Shown: positions 53,975 through 62,743, numbered from the stretch's first letter. The stretch is 64,000 nt of DNA from Flavobacterium cutihirudinis (GCF_003385895.1 NZ_QRDQ01000014.1:58148-122147), one strand, 5' to 3'. Program-made: numbers and translations. The notes: generated from the letters alone by a model not told the origin.

Positions 53975-54083
53975 GCAATATTTTACCTCACCAACAAACC
54001 TAAGAACGAACAAACATTTTCGCCAAAAATGCCAAATATTTCGCTCCAGACAAATATTCTTTTTAATTATGAATAAGTTTAGG

Positions 54084-54091
54084 TAAATTTG
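54084..54091 (+). promoter_or_regulatory. -7 box of the ATPase-recQ-fmt group
   Basis: TAAATTTG lies 18 nt before the GTG at 54110. It supports that start, because the longer TTG frame at 54089 lies inside the box. Confidence 0.5.
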
Positions 54092-54109
54092 CGCTTTATT
54101 TTTAGAATA

Positions 54110-54643
54110 GTGCAAAAAGAAATCATAGTTCTCCTTGGCGGTCCTGGTACAGGAAAATCTACGCTGATAAACGAATTGGTAGCTCGTGGCTACTGCTGTT
54201 ACCCTGAAATTTCAAGAGAAGTTACACTCGAAGCTCAAAAAAGAGGCATCGAGCAATTGTTTTTGGAACAACCTTTATTATTTAGCGAAATGTTGCTTGA
54301 AGGGCGTATTCAGCAATTTAAAAAAGCATCGGAAGAGCCTGATAATGTAGTTTTTATAGACAGAGGAATTCCAGATGTTGTTGCTTATATGGATTATATT
54401 GGCGACGAATATCCAGAGCATTTTACAGACGCTTGTGAGAACTACAAATATTCTAAAACTTTTATATTACCACCTTGGGAAGAAATTTATAAGAGCGACA
54501 AAGAGCGTTATGAAAATTTTGAACAGGCACTGGAAATTCAAGAACATCTTATTGAAACCTATAAGAAATACGGTTACGATTTGATTGAAGTTCCGAAAGA
54601 TACGGTTGAAAACAGAATTCTTTATATCTTAGATAAAATTTAG
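54110..54643 (+). CDS. AAA_28-type P-loop ATPase/kinase
   Basis: About 177 residues, likely starting at GTG 54110. P-loop GGPGTGKST near residues 10-18, then EISREVTLEAQKRGIEQLF and FIDRGIPDVVAYMDYIGDEYPE, as in AAA_28/NadR-like nucleotide kinases. The FIDRG motif resembles the acidic site of such kinases. The substrate is unknown. It precedes recQ by about 65 nt and may be co-transcribed with it. Confidence 0.78.
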   Translation: MQKEIIVLLGGPGTGKSTLINELVARGYCCYPEISREVTLEAQKRGIEQLFLEQPLLFSEMLLEGRIQQFKKASEEPDNVVFIDRGIPDVVAYMDYIGDEYPEHFTDACENYKYSKTFILPPWEEIYKSDKERYENFEQALEIQEHLIETYKKYGYDLIEVPKDTVENRILYILDKI

Positions 54644-54708
54644 CGGCGGGTTTAAAGTTGCAAAACTAGAAACTGATTTTCTAAATTTTTAACTTTAATA
54701 CATTGGCC

Positions 54709-56604
54709 ATGCAGGAAGCACAGGATATTCTTTTAAAATACTGGAAACACGAAAGTTTCCGACCTTTGCAAAAAGAAATTATTGAATCGGTTTTGGAAGG
54801 TCAGGATACTTTTGCACTGCTGCCAACGGGAGGCGGAAAATCGATTTGTTTTCAGGTTCCAGCCATGATGCGCGAAGGAATTTGCCTTGTAATTTCTCCT
54901 TTGATTGCTTTAATGAAAGATCAGGTAGCGAATCTTCAAAAAAGAGATATTAAAGCAATTGCACTGACTGGCGGAATTCATACTGAAGAAATTATTGATC
55001 TGCTAGATAATTGCCAATTCGGAAATTACAAATTCCTTTATCTTTCTCCGGAACGTTTGCAATCAGACTGGATTTTAGAGCGCATTAAAAATCTTCCTAT
55101 AAATTTAATTGCTATTGATGAAGCGCATTGTGTTTCGCAATGGGGTCATGATTTTAGACCTGCCTATTTAAAAATTTCGGAACTTAAAAAATACTTTCCT
55201 AAAATTCCGTTTTTGGCTTTAACCGCTACTGCTACACCAAGAGTTGTAGAAGACATTAAGACCGAATTAGGCTTAAAGGATGTCAATCTTTTTCAACAAT
55301 CTTTCGAACGAAAAAACATTGCCTACATGGTTTTTGAAGTCGAAGACAAACTATATCGTGTTGAGCAAATTCTGAAGAAAAATCCACAACCCTCTATTAT
55401 ATATGTACGAAATAGAAAATCGTGCTTGAATATCTCAACACAATTACAATCCTTAGGTTTTAGAGCAACCTATTACCACGGCGGACTTTCGTCTAAGGAA
55501 AAAGACAAAAATATGCAGTTGTGGATGTCAGAACAAGCACAGGTTATCGTGGCGACGAATGCGTTTGGAATGGGAATTGACAAAGACAATGTTAAAACAG
55601 TAATTCACACACAACTTCCGGAAAACTTAGAAAATTATTATCAGGAATCCGGAAGAGCAGGACGAAATGGCGAAAAAGCTTTTTCAGTTTTACTTTATAA
55701 TAATTCTGATGCAAATCAGACGGAGCAACAATTTATCAGCATTTTGCCTGATAAACAGTTCCTCAAAACCATGTACATCAAACTTTGCAATTACTTTCAA
55801 ATTGCTTATGGTGAAGGCTTAGATGATTCGTATTCTTTTAAAATGAATCACTTTTGCAATAAATATGACTTCCCTACTTTAAAAACGTATAATGCGTTAC
55901 AGTTTTTGAATCAACAGGGAATCATAACAATGTCTCAGGAATTTTCGGAAAAAATTACTATTGAGTTTTTAATCGAATCCAAGGAAGTTATTCGTTATAT
56001 GAGTCTACACCCTAATGACGAGGAAATTATTTTGGCTATTTTAAGAACATACCCGGGTGTACACGAAATGAAAACACCAATAAATCTTCCGTTGATTGCA
56101 AAAAAATCAAATCATTCTGAAGAACAAATTACAGCACTTTTAGAAAAACTCAAAGAAAAAGAAATTATTGAATACAAATCTAAAAACAACGACGCGACCA
56201 TTTTATTTAATGAAGTTCGTGAAGATGATTTAACTATAAACCGGGTTTCGAAATATCTGGAAAAACAAAACAAACTGAAACGCGACCAGCTTTCGTCTGT
56301 ACTCTATTATATAAAGGAAGACAAAACCTGTAAAAATAGATTAGTTTTAGATTATTTTGGAGAAGAAACAAATGAAAATTGTGGTGTCTGCTCCTATTGT
56401 ATTACTCAAAAAGGAAAAATCACAGAAGCCGATTCAATTGCAGACAAGATTCTTCATTTATTAAAAGCAACTGCGTTAACTTCGCGAGAAATTCAAAACC
56501 AAATAAAGCTAGACACAAAAGATGTTTTAGAAGTTATTCAGGAACTATTAGAAAACAATCATATTGTGTTATTAGCAAATAATAAATACACTTTAAAATC
56601 ATAA
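54709..56604 (+). CDS. recQ: RecQ-family ATP-dependent DNA helicase
   Basis: About 631 residues (ATG at 54709; TTG at 54703 also in frame). Superfamily 2 helicase: LLPTGGGKS (motif I), AIDEAHCVSQWGHDFRP (motif II, DEAH), ATATPRVVEDI, and motif VI QESGRAGRNG. The zinc-binding module has CKNRLVLDYFGEETNENCGVCSYC. The C-terminus is a winged-helix-like part (SREIQNQIKLDTKDVLEVIQELLEN); a classical HRDC domain is not recognisable. The last base of its stop overlaps the fmt start. Confidence 0.93.
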   Translation: MQEAQDILLKYWKHESFRPLQKEIIESVLEGQDTFALLPTGGGKSICFQVPAMMREGICLVISPLIALMKDQVANLQKRDIKAIALTGGIHTEEIIDLLDNCQFGNYKFLYLSPERLQSDWILERIKNLPINLIAIDEAHCVSQWGHDFRPAYLKISELKKYFPKIPFLALTATATPRVVEDIKTELGLKDVNLFQQSFERKNIAYMVFEVEDKLYRVEQILKKNPQPSIIYVRNRKSCLNISTQLQSLGFRATYYHGGLSSKEKDKNMQLWMSEQAQVIVATNAFGMGIDKDNVKTVIHTQLPENLENYYQESGRAGRNGEKAFSVLLYNNSDANQTEQQFISILPDKQFLKTMYIKLCNYFQIAYGEGLDDSYSFKMNHFCNKYDFPTLKTYNALQFLNQQGIITMSQEFSEKITIEFLIESKEVIRYMSLHPNDEEIILAILRTYPGVHEMKTPINLPLIAKKSNHSEEQITALLEKLKEKEIIEYKSKNNDATILFNEVREDDLTINRVSKYLEKQNKLKRDQLSSVLYYIKEDKTCKNRLVLDYFGEETNENCGVCSYCITQKGKITEADSIADKILHLLKATALTSREIQNQIKLDTKDVLEVIQELLENNHIVLLANNKYTLKS

Positions 56605-57551
56605 TGGAAAAATTACGAATCATATTCATGGGAACTCCAGAGTTTGCAGTTGGCATTCTGGATACCATTCTTAAAAACAATTACGAAGTTGTTGGGGTAA
56701 TCACGGCCGCAGACAAACCAGCAGGGCGTGGACAAAAAATAAAATACTCGGCTGTAAAGGAATATGCTTTAGAAAACAATCTTACTTTATTACAACCAAC
56801 TAATTTAAAAGATGAAAATTTCTTAGCCGAATTAAAAGCGTTAAATGCCAATCTTCAAATTGTAGTCGCTTTTAGGATGTTGCCAAAAGTAGTTTGGGAA
56901 ATGCCAAGTTTAGGAACCTTTAACCTTCACGCTTCTTTATTGCCAGATTATCGTGGCGCTGCTCCTATTAACTGGGCCATTATAAATGGAGAAACCAAAA
57001 CTGGAGTTACTACTTTCTTTATAGATGATAAAATTGACACCGGAGCCATGATTTTGAATTCGGAAATTGCCATTGAACCTACAGAAAATGCAGGACAGCT
57101 TCATGATCGTTTGATGAACTTGGGAAGCAAAACAGTAATTGAAACTTTGAAAGTTATTGAAAGTGGAAATGTAACTACGACCATTCAGGAAGATCATGCC
57201 GATATTAAAACAGCCTATAAGCTTAATAAAGAAAACTGCAAAATCGACTGGACAAAATCTGGAGATGAAATCAACAATTTAATTCGCGGTTTAAGTCCGT
57301 ATCCAGCATCTTGGTGTTTTTTGAAAGACAAAAATGAAGAATTAAACATTAAAATATATGAAGGAAAATTGGTTTTAGAAGAGCATTCATACGAATTCGG
57401 AAAACTAATTAGCAGTAAAAAAGAAATCAAAATTGCGGTAAGAGATGGCTTTATTCAGCTTTTAAGCCTTCAATTTCCAGGAAAAAAGAGAATGCAGGCA
57501 GCAGAAATTCTAAACGGCATCACTTTTTCTGATGACGCAAAGGTCTATTAA
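56604..57551 (+). CDS. fmt: Methionyl-tRNA formyltransferase
   Basis: Formylates initiator Met-tRNA. The 315-residue protein has the N-terminal RIIFMGTPEFAVGIL, and the formyl-transfer loop with FNLHASLLPDYRGAAPINWAI and GVTTFFIDDKIDTG. The C-terminal OB-like domain ends with LSLQFPGKKRM and AAEILNG. It overlaps recQ by one base, so the pair is coupled. Confidence 0.96.
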   Translation: MEKLRIIFMGTPEFAVGILDTILKNNYEVVGVITAADKPAGRGQKIKYSAVKEYALENNLTLLQPTNLKDENFLAELKALNANLQIVVAFRMLPKVVWEMPSLGTFNLHASLLPDYRGAAPINWAIINGETKTGVTTFFIDDKIDTGAMILNSEIAIEPTENAGQLHDRLMNLGSKTVIETLKVIESGNVTTTIQEDHADIKTAYKLNKENCKIDWTKSGDEINNLIRGLSPYPASWCFLKDKNEELNIKIYEGKLVLEEHSYEFGKLISSKKEIKIAVRDGFIQLLSLQFPGKKRMQAAEILNGITFSDDAKVY

Positions 57552-57657
57552 GCTCAGTAAAACAGGGGTTTCTACCTGTTTTTGGTCGACGAACAACATG
57601 CTTTATGAACAAAAAAAGCAAGTTATCAACAATTTTTGCTAAATTTAATCAAAACAC

Positions 57658-57687
57658 TTGCACGCAACGGATTTCCTACTAAATTTG
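57658..57687 (+). promoter_or_regulatory. HU promoter
   Basis: TTG at 57658-57660 and TAAATTTG at 57680-57687 are spaced by 19 nt. Confidence 0.7.
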
Positions 57688-57731
57688 TGTATTAACAATT
57701 TTTTTTAACCAACAATTAATAACTAATTATT

Positions 57732-58004
57732 ATGAACAAATCAGAATTAATCGATGCTATCGCTGCTGATGCAGGAATCACAAAAGCTGCGGCAAAATTA
57801 GCTTTAGAGTCTTTTTTAGGTAATGTAGGAACTACTTTGAAAAAAGGAGGAAGAATTTCATTAGTAGGTTTCGGATCTTGGTCAGTATCTGCTAGAGCTG
57901 CTAGAGACGGTAGAAATCCTCAAACAGGAAAAACTATCAAAATTGCTGCTAAGAATGTTGTAAAATTCAAAGCTGGTGCTGAATTAGAAGGTGCAGTGAA
58001 CTAA
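57732..58004 (+). CDS. HU-family DNA-binding protein
   Basis: A 90-residue nucleoid protein of the standard length. It has MNKSELIDAIAADAGITKAAA at the N-terminus, GRISLVGFGSWSV, the DNA-clamping arm ARDGRNPQTGKTIKIAAKN, and the end KFKAGAELEGAV. It has its own promoter and a compact terminator, so it is expressed alone at a high level. Confidence 0.96.
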   Translation: MNKSELIDAIAADAGITKAAAKLALESFLGNVGTTLKKGGRISLVGFGSWSVSARAARDGRNPQTGKTIKIAAKNVVKFKAGAELEGAVN

Positions 58005-58035
58005 GTAAGAAAGTTCTCTAAACTTATATTATACT

Positions 58036-58063
58036 TAAAACCCTCCTCATGGAGGGTTTTTTT
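58036..58063 (+). terminator. HU terminator
   Basis: The hairpin AAAACCCTCC / GGAGGGTTTT with a TCAT loop and a T-tail. Confidence 0.88.
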
Positions 58064-58132
58064 GTGCGGTTTAACGATTTTATTTGGGATTTTAATTTTT
58101 TTATGATTAAATTTAATAAAAATTGTAGCCGT

Positions 58133-58693
58133 ATGATTTCAGAAAAATTAAAAAAAGGACACCTGCTTATTGCCGAGCCTTCAATAATTGGAGATTTATC
58201 TTTTAACAGATCGGTAATTTTATTAGCAGACCATAACAAAGAAGGATCAATTGGTTTCATCATTAATAAGCCCTTAAAATATACTATTAATGACCTGATA
58301 CCGGAGATTGACGCCAACTTTAAAATATACAATGGAGGTCCTGTTGAACAGGATAATCTATATTTCATTCACAATATTCCAGAACTGATCCCGAATAGTG
58401 TCGAGATTTCTAATGGGATTTATTGGGGAGGAGATTTTGAATCCACGAAAGACTTAATAAACAACGGATCTATCAGTAAAAATAATATTCGTTTTTTCTT
58501 AGGTTATACCGGCTGGGATGAAAATCAACTGGAAAATGAAATGCAGGGCAACTCCTGGATCATCGCTGATAATAATTACAAAAACAAAATTATCGGAAAA
58601 TCGACCACTCATTTTTGGAAAGAACAGATAATTGAGCTTGGCGGTGACTATCTTATTTGGTCAAATGCACCTGAAAATCCGTATCTGAATTAA
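58133..58693 (+). CDS. YqgE/AlgH family protein
   Basis: About 186 residues from the ATG at 58133; the frame is open from 58049, but that part lies in the HU terminator. The family blocks are clear: KKGHLLIAEPSIIGDLSFNRSVILLADHNKEGSIGFIINKPL, then IYNGGPVEQDNLYFIH and FFLGYTGWDENQLENEM. A soluble DUF179 protein of undetermined function. The 3' end overlaps the convergent aminotransferase gene by four bases. Confidence 0.92.
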   Translation: MISEKLKKGHLLIAEPSIIGDLSFNRSVILLADHNKEGSIGFIINKPLKYTINDLIPEIDANFKIYNGGPVEQDNLYFIHNIPELIPNSVEISNGIYWGGDFESTKDLINNGSISKNNIRFFLGYTGWDENQLENEMQGNSWIIADNNYKNKIIGKSTTHFWKEQIIELGGDYLIWSNAPENPYLN

Positions 58694-59526
58694 TTTTCAG
58701 ATAGGGATTCATTTAGTCTTTGGACTAATAAATGCGCCAGATTACTTGTAAACTCTTTTTTTCGATATTTAGTTATCGACTGCACTCCCATGATTACATT
58801 AGTTAGAAATAATTCGTCTGCTTTTTGAAGATCGAAAGGCGAAATTTTTTCTTCAGATACTTCTATACCATCTATTTTTTTAGCTATAGCCAAAATCTGC
58901 TTACGCATAATACCGTTTAGACAACCTTCAGAAACTGGTGGCGTAATAAGTTTTTTACCTGAAACCATAAAAAGATTCCCTTGCAAACCTTCCACTACAT
59001 TCTTTGTATCGTTTAACAAAATACAATTTGCCAAACCATTTTCATGAGCAAAAATACTTCCGGTTACATTAATCATTTTATTAGTCGTTTTAATCGACGA
59101 TAATAATTGTTTTGTAACGTAGAAGTCTTTGTACAAATCGACCTCATATTCAGCGTTATTTAATGTATAAAACACATTTTCAAGCGGTGTTGCATTAATC
59201 AGAAACGAAACGTCATTGGTTTTTGGCAAATACAAACCTCCGTCATTTCTAAAAACAGTAATTCGGGCTCTTGCCGAAGAAGAAATGTTTTTTTGCTGAA
59301 CAAGATTCAAAATTTGTTCTTCAAAGTATTCCATTGTAAAATTCATCGGAATTTCCATTCGCACAACACGCATAGAAGCCATCAAACGGAAGTAATGATC
59401 TTCGACAAACAAAATTTTATTGTTTATGATTTTCACTGTTTCAAAAACGCCATCGCCATACAAAAATGCACGATTTTGAGTTAATACATTTTCTTCCTGT
59501 GCTATGTTTCCGTTAAAATTGATCAT
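58690..59526 (-). CDS. Class IV aminotransferase / aminodeoxychorismate lyase-like
   Basis: A 278-residue PLP enzyme of fold type IV. The N-terminal block (NRAFLYGDGVFETVKIINNKILFVEDHYFRL) and the PLP lysine in SSIKTTNKM are visible, followed by ILLNDTKNVVEGLQGNLF and PPVSEGCLNGIMRKQIL. Branched-chain aminotransferase, D-amino-acid transaminase and aminodeoxychorismate lyase share this fold. Its size and the lack of the longer BCAT C-terminus favour a lyase or D-aminotransferase role. A TATATTTG box (59553-59560, minus strand) precedes it. Confidence 0.85.
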   Translation of the reverse strand: MINFNGNIAQEENVLTQNRAFLYGDGVFETVKIINNKILFVEDHYFRLMASMRVVRMEIPMNFTMEYFEEQILNLVQQKNISSSARARITVFRNDGGLYLPKTNDVSFLINATPLENVFYTLNNAEYEVDLYKDFYVTKQLLSSIKTTNKMINVTGSIFAHENGLANCILLNDTKNVVEGLQGNLFMVSGKKLITPPVSEGCLNGIMRKQILAIAKKIDGIEVSEEKISPFDLQKADELFLTNVIMGVQSITKYRKKEFTSNLAHLLVQRLNESLSEN

Positions 59527-59552
59527 AAAAAAAACCTGAATTTTGTTCAGGG

Positions 59553-59560
59553 CAAATATA
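59553..59560 (-). promoter_or_regulatory. -7 box of the class IV aminotransferase gene
   Basis: TATATTTG on the minus strand, 26 nt before the start. Confidence 0.45.
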
Positions 59561-59580
59561 AGGTATAAAATAGACTTTTA

Positions 59581-59973
59581 CTAAACAGAACCTATAAGAT
59601 GTTTTAGATCTGAGATTTGATTTTCCCACAATTGTTTAGCTTCGCCAACTTCTTCTTTTTCAGCAAAATCAACTACCATTAAAGATACATCTTTAGTAAG
59701 TTCATCAACTAAAATATGCAGTTCAAAAAAGTATTCAGTATCCTTACTGCTTTCATCAACCCATTTAAACTTTACTTTTTCACCCGTTTTTTTAGAAGCC
59801 AAACGTGCTTTTTCCTGCGAGTCATTCCAGATAAAAGTGAAGAATTCACCTCTTGAATTTACATTGTCTGCAAACCATTCGGACAGACCTGAAGGCGTTG
59901 ATATATATTGATACAATAATTGCGGCGAAGAATTGATCGGAAACTCGATTTCGTAACGTATTTTTGGATCCAT
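59581..59973 (-). CDS. START-like (AHSA1-type) domain protein
   Basis: A 130-residue soluble protein with the SRPBCC/START-like fold. It has YEIEFPINSSPQLLYQYISTPSGLSEWFADNV at the N-terminus, FIWNDSQEKARLASKKTGEKVKFKW in the middle, and the long C-terminal helix ending WENQISDLKHLIGSV. The family holds small hydrophobic ligands or co-chaperones; the ligand is unknown. Confidence 0.82.
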   Translation of the reverse strand: MDPKIRYEIEFPINSSPQLLYQYISTPSGLSEWFADNVNSRGEFFTFIWNDSQEKARLASKKTGEKVKFKWVDESSKDTEYFFELHILVDELTKDVSLMVVDFAEKEEVGEAKQLWENQISDLKHLIGSV

Positions 59974-60060
59974 GTGCTACTTTTAATTTTTTCGAAATAT
60001 AAGAATATATGTCCAAAAACAATGCGTTTTTAAAAATATTTTTTTTTCTTCATTTTATAC

Positions 60061-60090
60061 TTGTACGCTTTAATATTATTTCTATCTTTG
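60061..60090 (+). promoter_or_regulatory. tRNA-Met promoter
   Basis: TTG at 60061-60063 and TATCTTTG at 60083-60090 are spaced by 19 nt, with the tRNA beginning 38 nt later. Confidence 0.75.
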
Positions 60091-60127
60091 CACCCGCAAT
60101 GAGGAAATTATTCCGGTTTGCAGTCCA

Positions 60128-60201
60128 GGCGAGGTAGCTCAGTTGGTTAGAGCGCAGGATTCATAACCCTGAGGTCACGGGTTCAACTCCCGTCCTCGCT
60201 A
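60128..60201 (+). tRNA. tRNA-Met (CAT anticodon, elongator type)
   Basis: A 74-nt cloverleaf with acceptor GGCGAGG / CCTCGCT and discriminator A. D-stem GCTC/GAGC, anticodon loop TTCATAA, T-arm ACGGG-TTCAACT-CCCGT. CCA is not encoded. The G1-U72 pair and the absence of three G:C pairs below the loop argue against initiator tRNA. A CAT anticodon could also be tRNA-Ile with a modified C, which sequence alone does not settle. Its 3' half is duplicated at 62847-62886. Confidence 0.93.
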
Positions 60202-60247
60202 CAAAAGGCAAAACCCTTAAACAGAAATGTTTAAGGGTTTTTTATTT
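60162..60247 (+). repeat. Left attachment repeat (attL-like), tRNA 3' half plus terminator
   Basis: An 86-bp segment running from the anticodon CAT through the tRNA 3' end and its terminator. It is repeated without mismatch at 62847-62932. A direct repeat of a tRNA 3' end around accessory genes is the mark of site-specific integration. Confidence 0.9.
60211..60247 (+). terminator. tRNA terminator
   Basis: The 13-bp stem AAACCCTTAAACA / TGTTTAAGGGTTT, loop GAAA, then a T-run. It is part of the duplicated attachment sequence. Confidence 0.88.
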
Positions 60248-60272
60248 AAAACAATTCCTGACTTGATTTAGA

Positions 60273-60289
60273 GCTCAAGTGAGGAACTT
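60273..60289 (+). repeat. 17-bp island-end repeat, left copy
   Basis: GCTCAAGTGAGGAACTT lies 26 nt inside the left attachment repeat. It is identical to 62727-62743. Confidence 0.75.
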
Positions 60290-60374
60290 TATAAAAACAA
60301 ATTAGTAAAGCACTAACAATGCGCACAATGCAAAATCTGGCCTCAGGTTAAAACACACTATTCTAATTTATAAT

Positions 60375-61217
60375 CTACAAACTATTCATAGGATAACAAT
60401 CGTCATAGTAGAGTTTTTTAATATTACTCATATTAATATTAGATAATTGATTTTTTATTATTTGAGCCTCTTTTAACTGGTCGTAAAATCTATTCCCATT
60501 TATAAGTTCTATGGAAAATCGTTCCGCTGTAGTATATACGCCTCTCTGAAAATCAGAAGCACATACAAACATTCCGGCTTTATATCCGTTTATCATTAAT
60601 GAACCCAATAAAGATCTTAGCTGTTCTAACTTAATTTTATTCTTTGACCTTTTAACTTGTACACCTACAGTTAAATCATCTTTTACCAAAATAACATCTA
60701 TTCCGCCATCATTTGAATATCCAGTACAAATTGCCTGATAGCCAAAGTCTCTATAAACATCTGCAACTAATTCTTCGAAAAGTCTTGGATTTACATTAAA
60801 CCTATTTTCATAATTTCTCACTAAATAATTTCTCACTTCAGACAAGGGCAAATCTGATTTATTGTAGTCTAAGTTTTTCAACGATCCATTTAAACCAAAA
60901 AAAACATCCCACATTTGCCACTGAGCCCCCATCCAATATCTTTCTAAAATTTTCCACCATCCACAAACTGAACAACTTCCTAAAATTGTGCCCTCATAGT
61001 TCAAGTCCGAAATAATTCTGAAATAATTTTTTTCAAAGCTTCCATTAATGTTCTCCATCATTATTCGATGTCCATTAAAGCGACGATTAATGTCATTTAA
61101 AGAAACATCTAAAATCTGATCAATTTTTTGAATTGAAAGTTCAGTTTTACAGTAAATGCATTTAGTATTATGTCCGCTGTCGGATGTAAATTTCGGATTT
61201 ATAGAATCAAGATACAT
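60375..61217 (-). CDS. Mrr-type restriction endonuclease with N-terminal zinc ribbon
   Basis: A 280-residue protein with the Mrr catalytic domain (~143-265). FEELVADVYRDFGYQAICTG is followed by Asp174 in DGGIDVIL and Gln187-x-Lys189 in VGVQVKRSKN, the D...QxK form of the PD-(D/E)xK nuclease. An N-terminal region has CxxC pairs at 20/23 and 82/85, likely a zinc ribbon, followed by a Trp-rich stretch. Mrr-type enzymes cut modified or foreign DNA; whether this one does is inference. No methyltransferase is adjacent. It is divergent from the Fic gene. Confidence 0.82.
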   Translation of the reverse strand: MYLDSINPKFTSDSGHNTKCIYCKTELSIQKIDQILDVSLNDINRRFNGHRIMMENINGSFEKNYFRIISDLNYEGTILGSCSVCGWWKILERYWMGAQWQMWDVFFGLNGSLKNLDYNKSDLPLSEVRNYLVRNYENRFNVNPRLFEELVADVYRDFGYQAICTGYSNDGGIDVILVKDDLTVGVQVKRSKNKIKLEQLRSLLGSLMINGYKAGMFVCASDFQRGVYTTAERFSIELINGNRFYDQLKEAQIIKNQLSNINMSNIKKLYYDDCYPMNSL

Positions 61218-61470
61218 AATGCTTATTAATTAAAAAATAAAGGCTTTTTAAAATCCATATTAATATGTAATACAATACAAAAGTATTTATAACATTAAAA
61301 CGAATAAATTACAATGAAATTTTATCACACCAATGGAATAGCTTGTATAGTTAAGTCGATATTATAAAAATTACTTAGATTTACAACTTGAAAGGAATGT
61401 TATTTAAAAATTGATTTCAATTGTATTAAAAATGAATGAAATCAGAAACTGATTCTAAAATTTAAAATAA

Positions 61471-62565
61471 ATGAGCCAATATCCTCTTCCATTACTGCCT
61501 TTACAACATGAAGTAGAAAGTAAGGTAGTCCTTAAAAAATTAGCATTGGCTCATAAGGCGCTAGCTGAACTCAACGGAGTTGCTGAAACTATTCCAAACG
61601 AAGTTATTATCTTAAACACGCTTTCGCTTCAAGAAGCAAAAGACAGTTCGGCAATTGAAAACATTATTACAACACATGACGAACTATTTAGCAGCGACAA
61701 CATAGCACAGCAATTTGTCAGTTCAGCTGCCAAAGAGGTTTATAATTACGCTTCTGCTCTAAAGGAAGGATTTAGTATAGTTCGTGAAAAGCATCTTATT
61801 ACATGTAACCAAATTATAGAGATTCAGAGTATACTTGAAGAGACAAAGTCAGGTTTTAGAAAACTTCCTGGTACTGCACTTAAAAATGGTGAAACTGGTG
61901 AAACTGTTTATACTCCACCACAAAATCATGATGAGATTGGTACCTTAATGAGCAATCTAGAAACATTTATGAATGATGATACTTTGACTGATATTGATGC
62001 ACTTGTAAAAATGGCAATTATTCATCATCAGTTCGAAAGCATTCATCCATTCTATGATGGAAATGGTAGAACTGGAAGAATAATTAATATTTTATATCTA
62101 GTAAAAGAAGGTTTACTCCACTTACCTATTCTTTATTTAAGTCGATATATAAATCAAAACAAAGGAAGTTACTATAACTTGTTGCAAGAAACCAGAATTA
62201 CTCAAAATTGGGAACCATGGATTTTATTTATGCTTGAAGCAGTAGAACAAACATCAATTCAAACTACTGGGATAATTAGGGGAATTAAAAAACTAATGAT
62301 GGATTACAAGCAAAAGATCCGAACTAATTTACCTAAAATATACTCTCAAGACCTAATTAATAATTTATTTAAACATCCTTATACTAAGATTGATTTTCTA
62401 GTACAAGATTTAGACATTACAAGACAAACAGCTTCAAAATATTTAGATCAACTTATAGAACTTAAGTTAGTGACATTACACAAAATAGGAAAAGAAAATT
62501 TTTACATCAATACAGCTTTGTATGACTTTTTACATAATGCACCTCAACAATTTAAGTTCAAATAA
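61471..62565 (+). CDS. Fic family protein (class II, N-terminal self-inhibition)
   Basis: A 364-residue Fic protein, probably an AMP-transferase acting on proteins in the cytosol. The Fic motif HPFYDGNGRTGR is complete at residues 192-203. An S-xxx-E-N inhibitory motif is present at 59-64 (SSAIEN), before the Fic core, so the enzyme would be self-restrained and needs no separate antitoxin. The flap VYTPPQ precedes the core. A C-terminal winged helix (~318-360, DLDITRQTASKYLDQLIEL) suggests DNA binding or autoregulation. It lies inside the tRNA-bounded island. Confidence 0.92.
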   Translation: MSQYPLPLLPLQHEVESKVVLKKLALAHKALAELNGVAETIPNEVIILNTLSLQEAKDSSAIENIITTHDELFSSDNIAQQFVSSAAKEVYNYASALKEGFSIVREKHLITCNQIIEIQSILEETKSGFRKLPGTALKNGETGETVYTPPQNHDEIGTLMSNLETFMNDDTLTDIDALVKMAIIHHQFESIHPFYDGNGRTGRIINILYLVKEGLLHLPILYLSRYINQNKGSYYNLLQETRITQNWEPWILFMLEAVEQTSIQTTGIIRGIKKLMMDYKQKIRTNLPKIYSQDLINNLFKHPYTKIDFLVQDLDITRQTASKYLDQLIELKLVTLHKIGKENFYINTALYDFLHNAPQQFKFK

Positions 62566-62586
62566 TTTTTTACTCCTGTATTAGTG

Positions 62587-62680
62587 TCATGTAAAAAAAA
62601 ATAAAAAAACTTAACATGTTAAAATTCTCATGTTAGAAAAAGTCAAAAAAGTTAACACGTTATAAATGTCATGTTAACAA
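62587..62680 (+). repeat. 41-bp repeat array with CATGTTA motifs
   Basis: Units begin at 62587, 62628 and 62669, a period of 41 bp, the third being partial. The motifs are TCATGTAA, TTAACATGTTAA (12-bp palindrome), TCATGTTAG, TTAACACGTTA and TCATGTTAAC. Their shared C positions (62588, 62615, 62629, 62656, 62670) are spaced 27, 14, 27 and 14 nt. This looks like a protein-binding array, not a CRISPR. It lies between the Fic stop and the right attachment repeat. Confidence 0.8.
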
Positions 62681-62726
62681 AAAACAATATACAGCTAAAA
62701 TTTAAACTAATCTGACAATCTTATAA

Positions 62727-62743
62727 GCTCAAGTGAGGAACTT
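62727..62743 (+). repeat. 17-bp island-end repeat, right copy
   Basis: GCTCAAGTGAGGAACTT is identical to 60273-60289, in the same orientation, 103 nt before the right attachment repeat. A degenerate third copy (GCTCAAATAAAGAACT) lies outside at 62965-62980. Confidence 0.7.

Noticed and set aside
62587..62680. CRISPR array
   Set aside because: Only about two and a half 41-bp units, the repeats are imperfect, there are no distinct spacers, and no cas genes are near.
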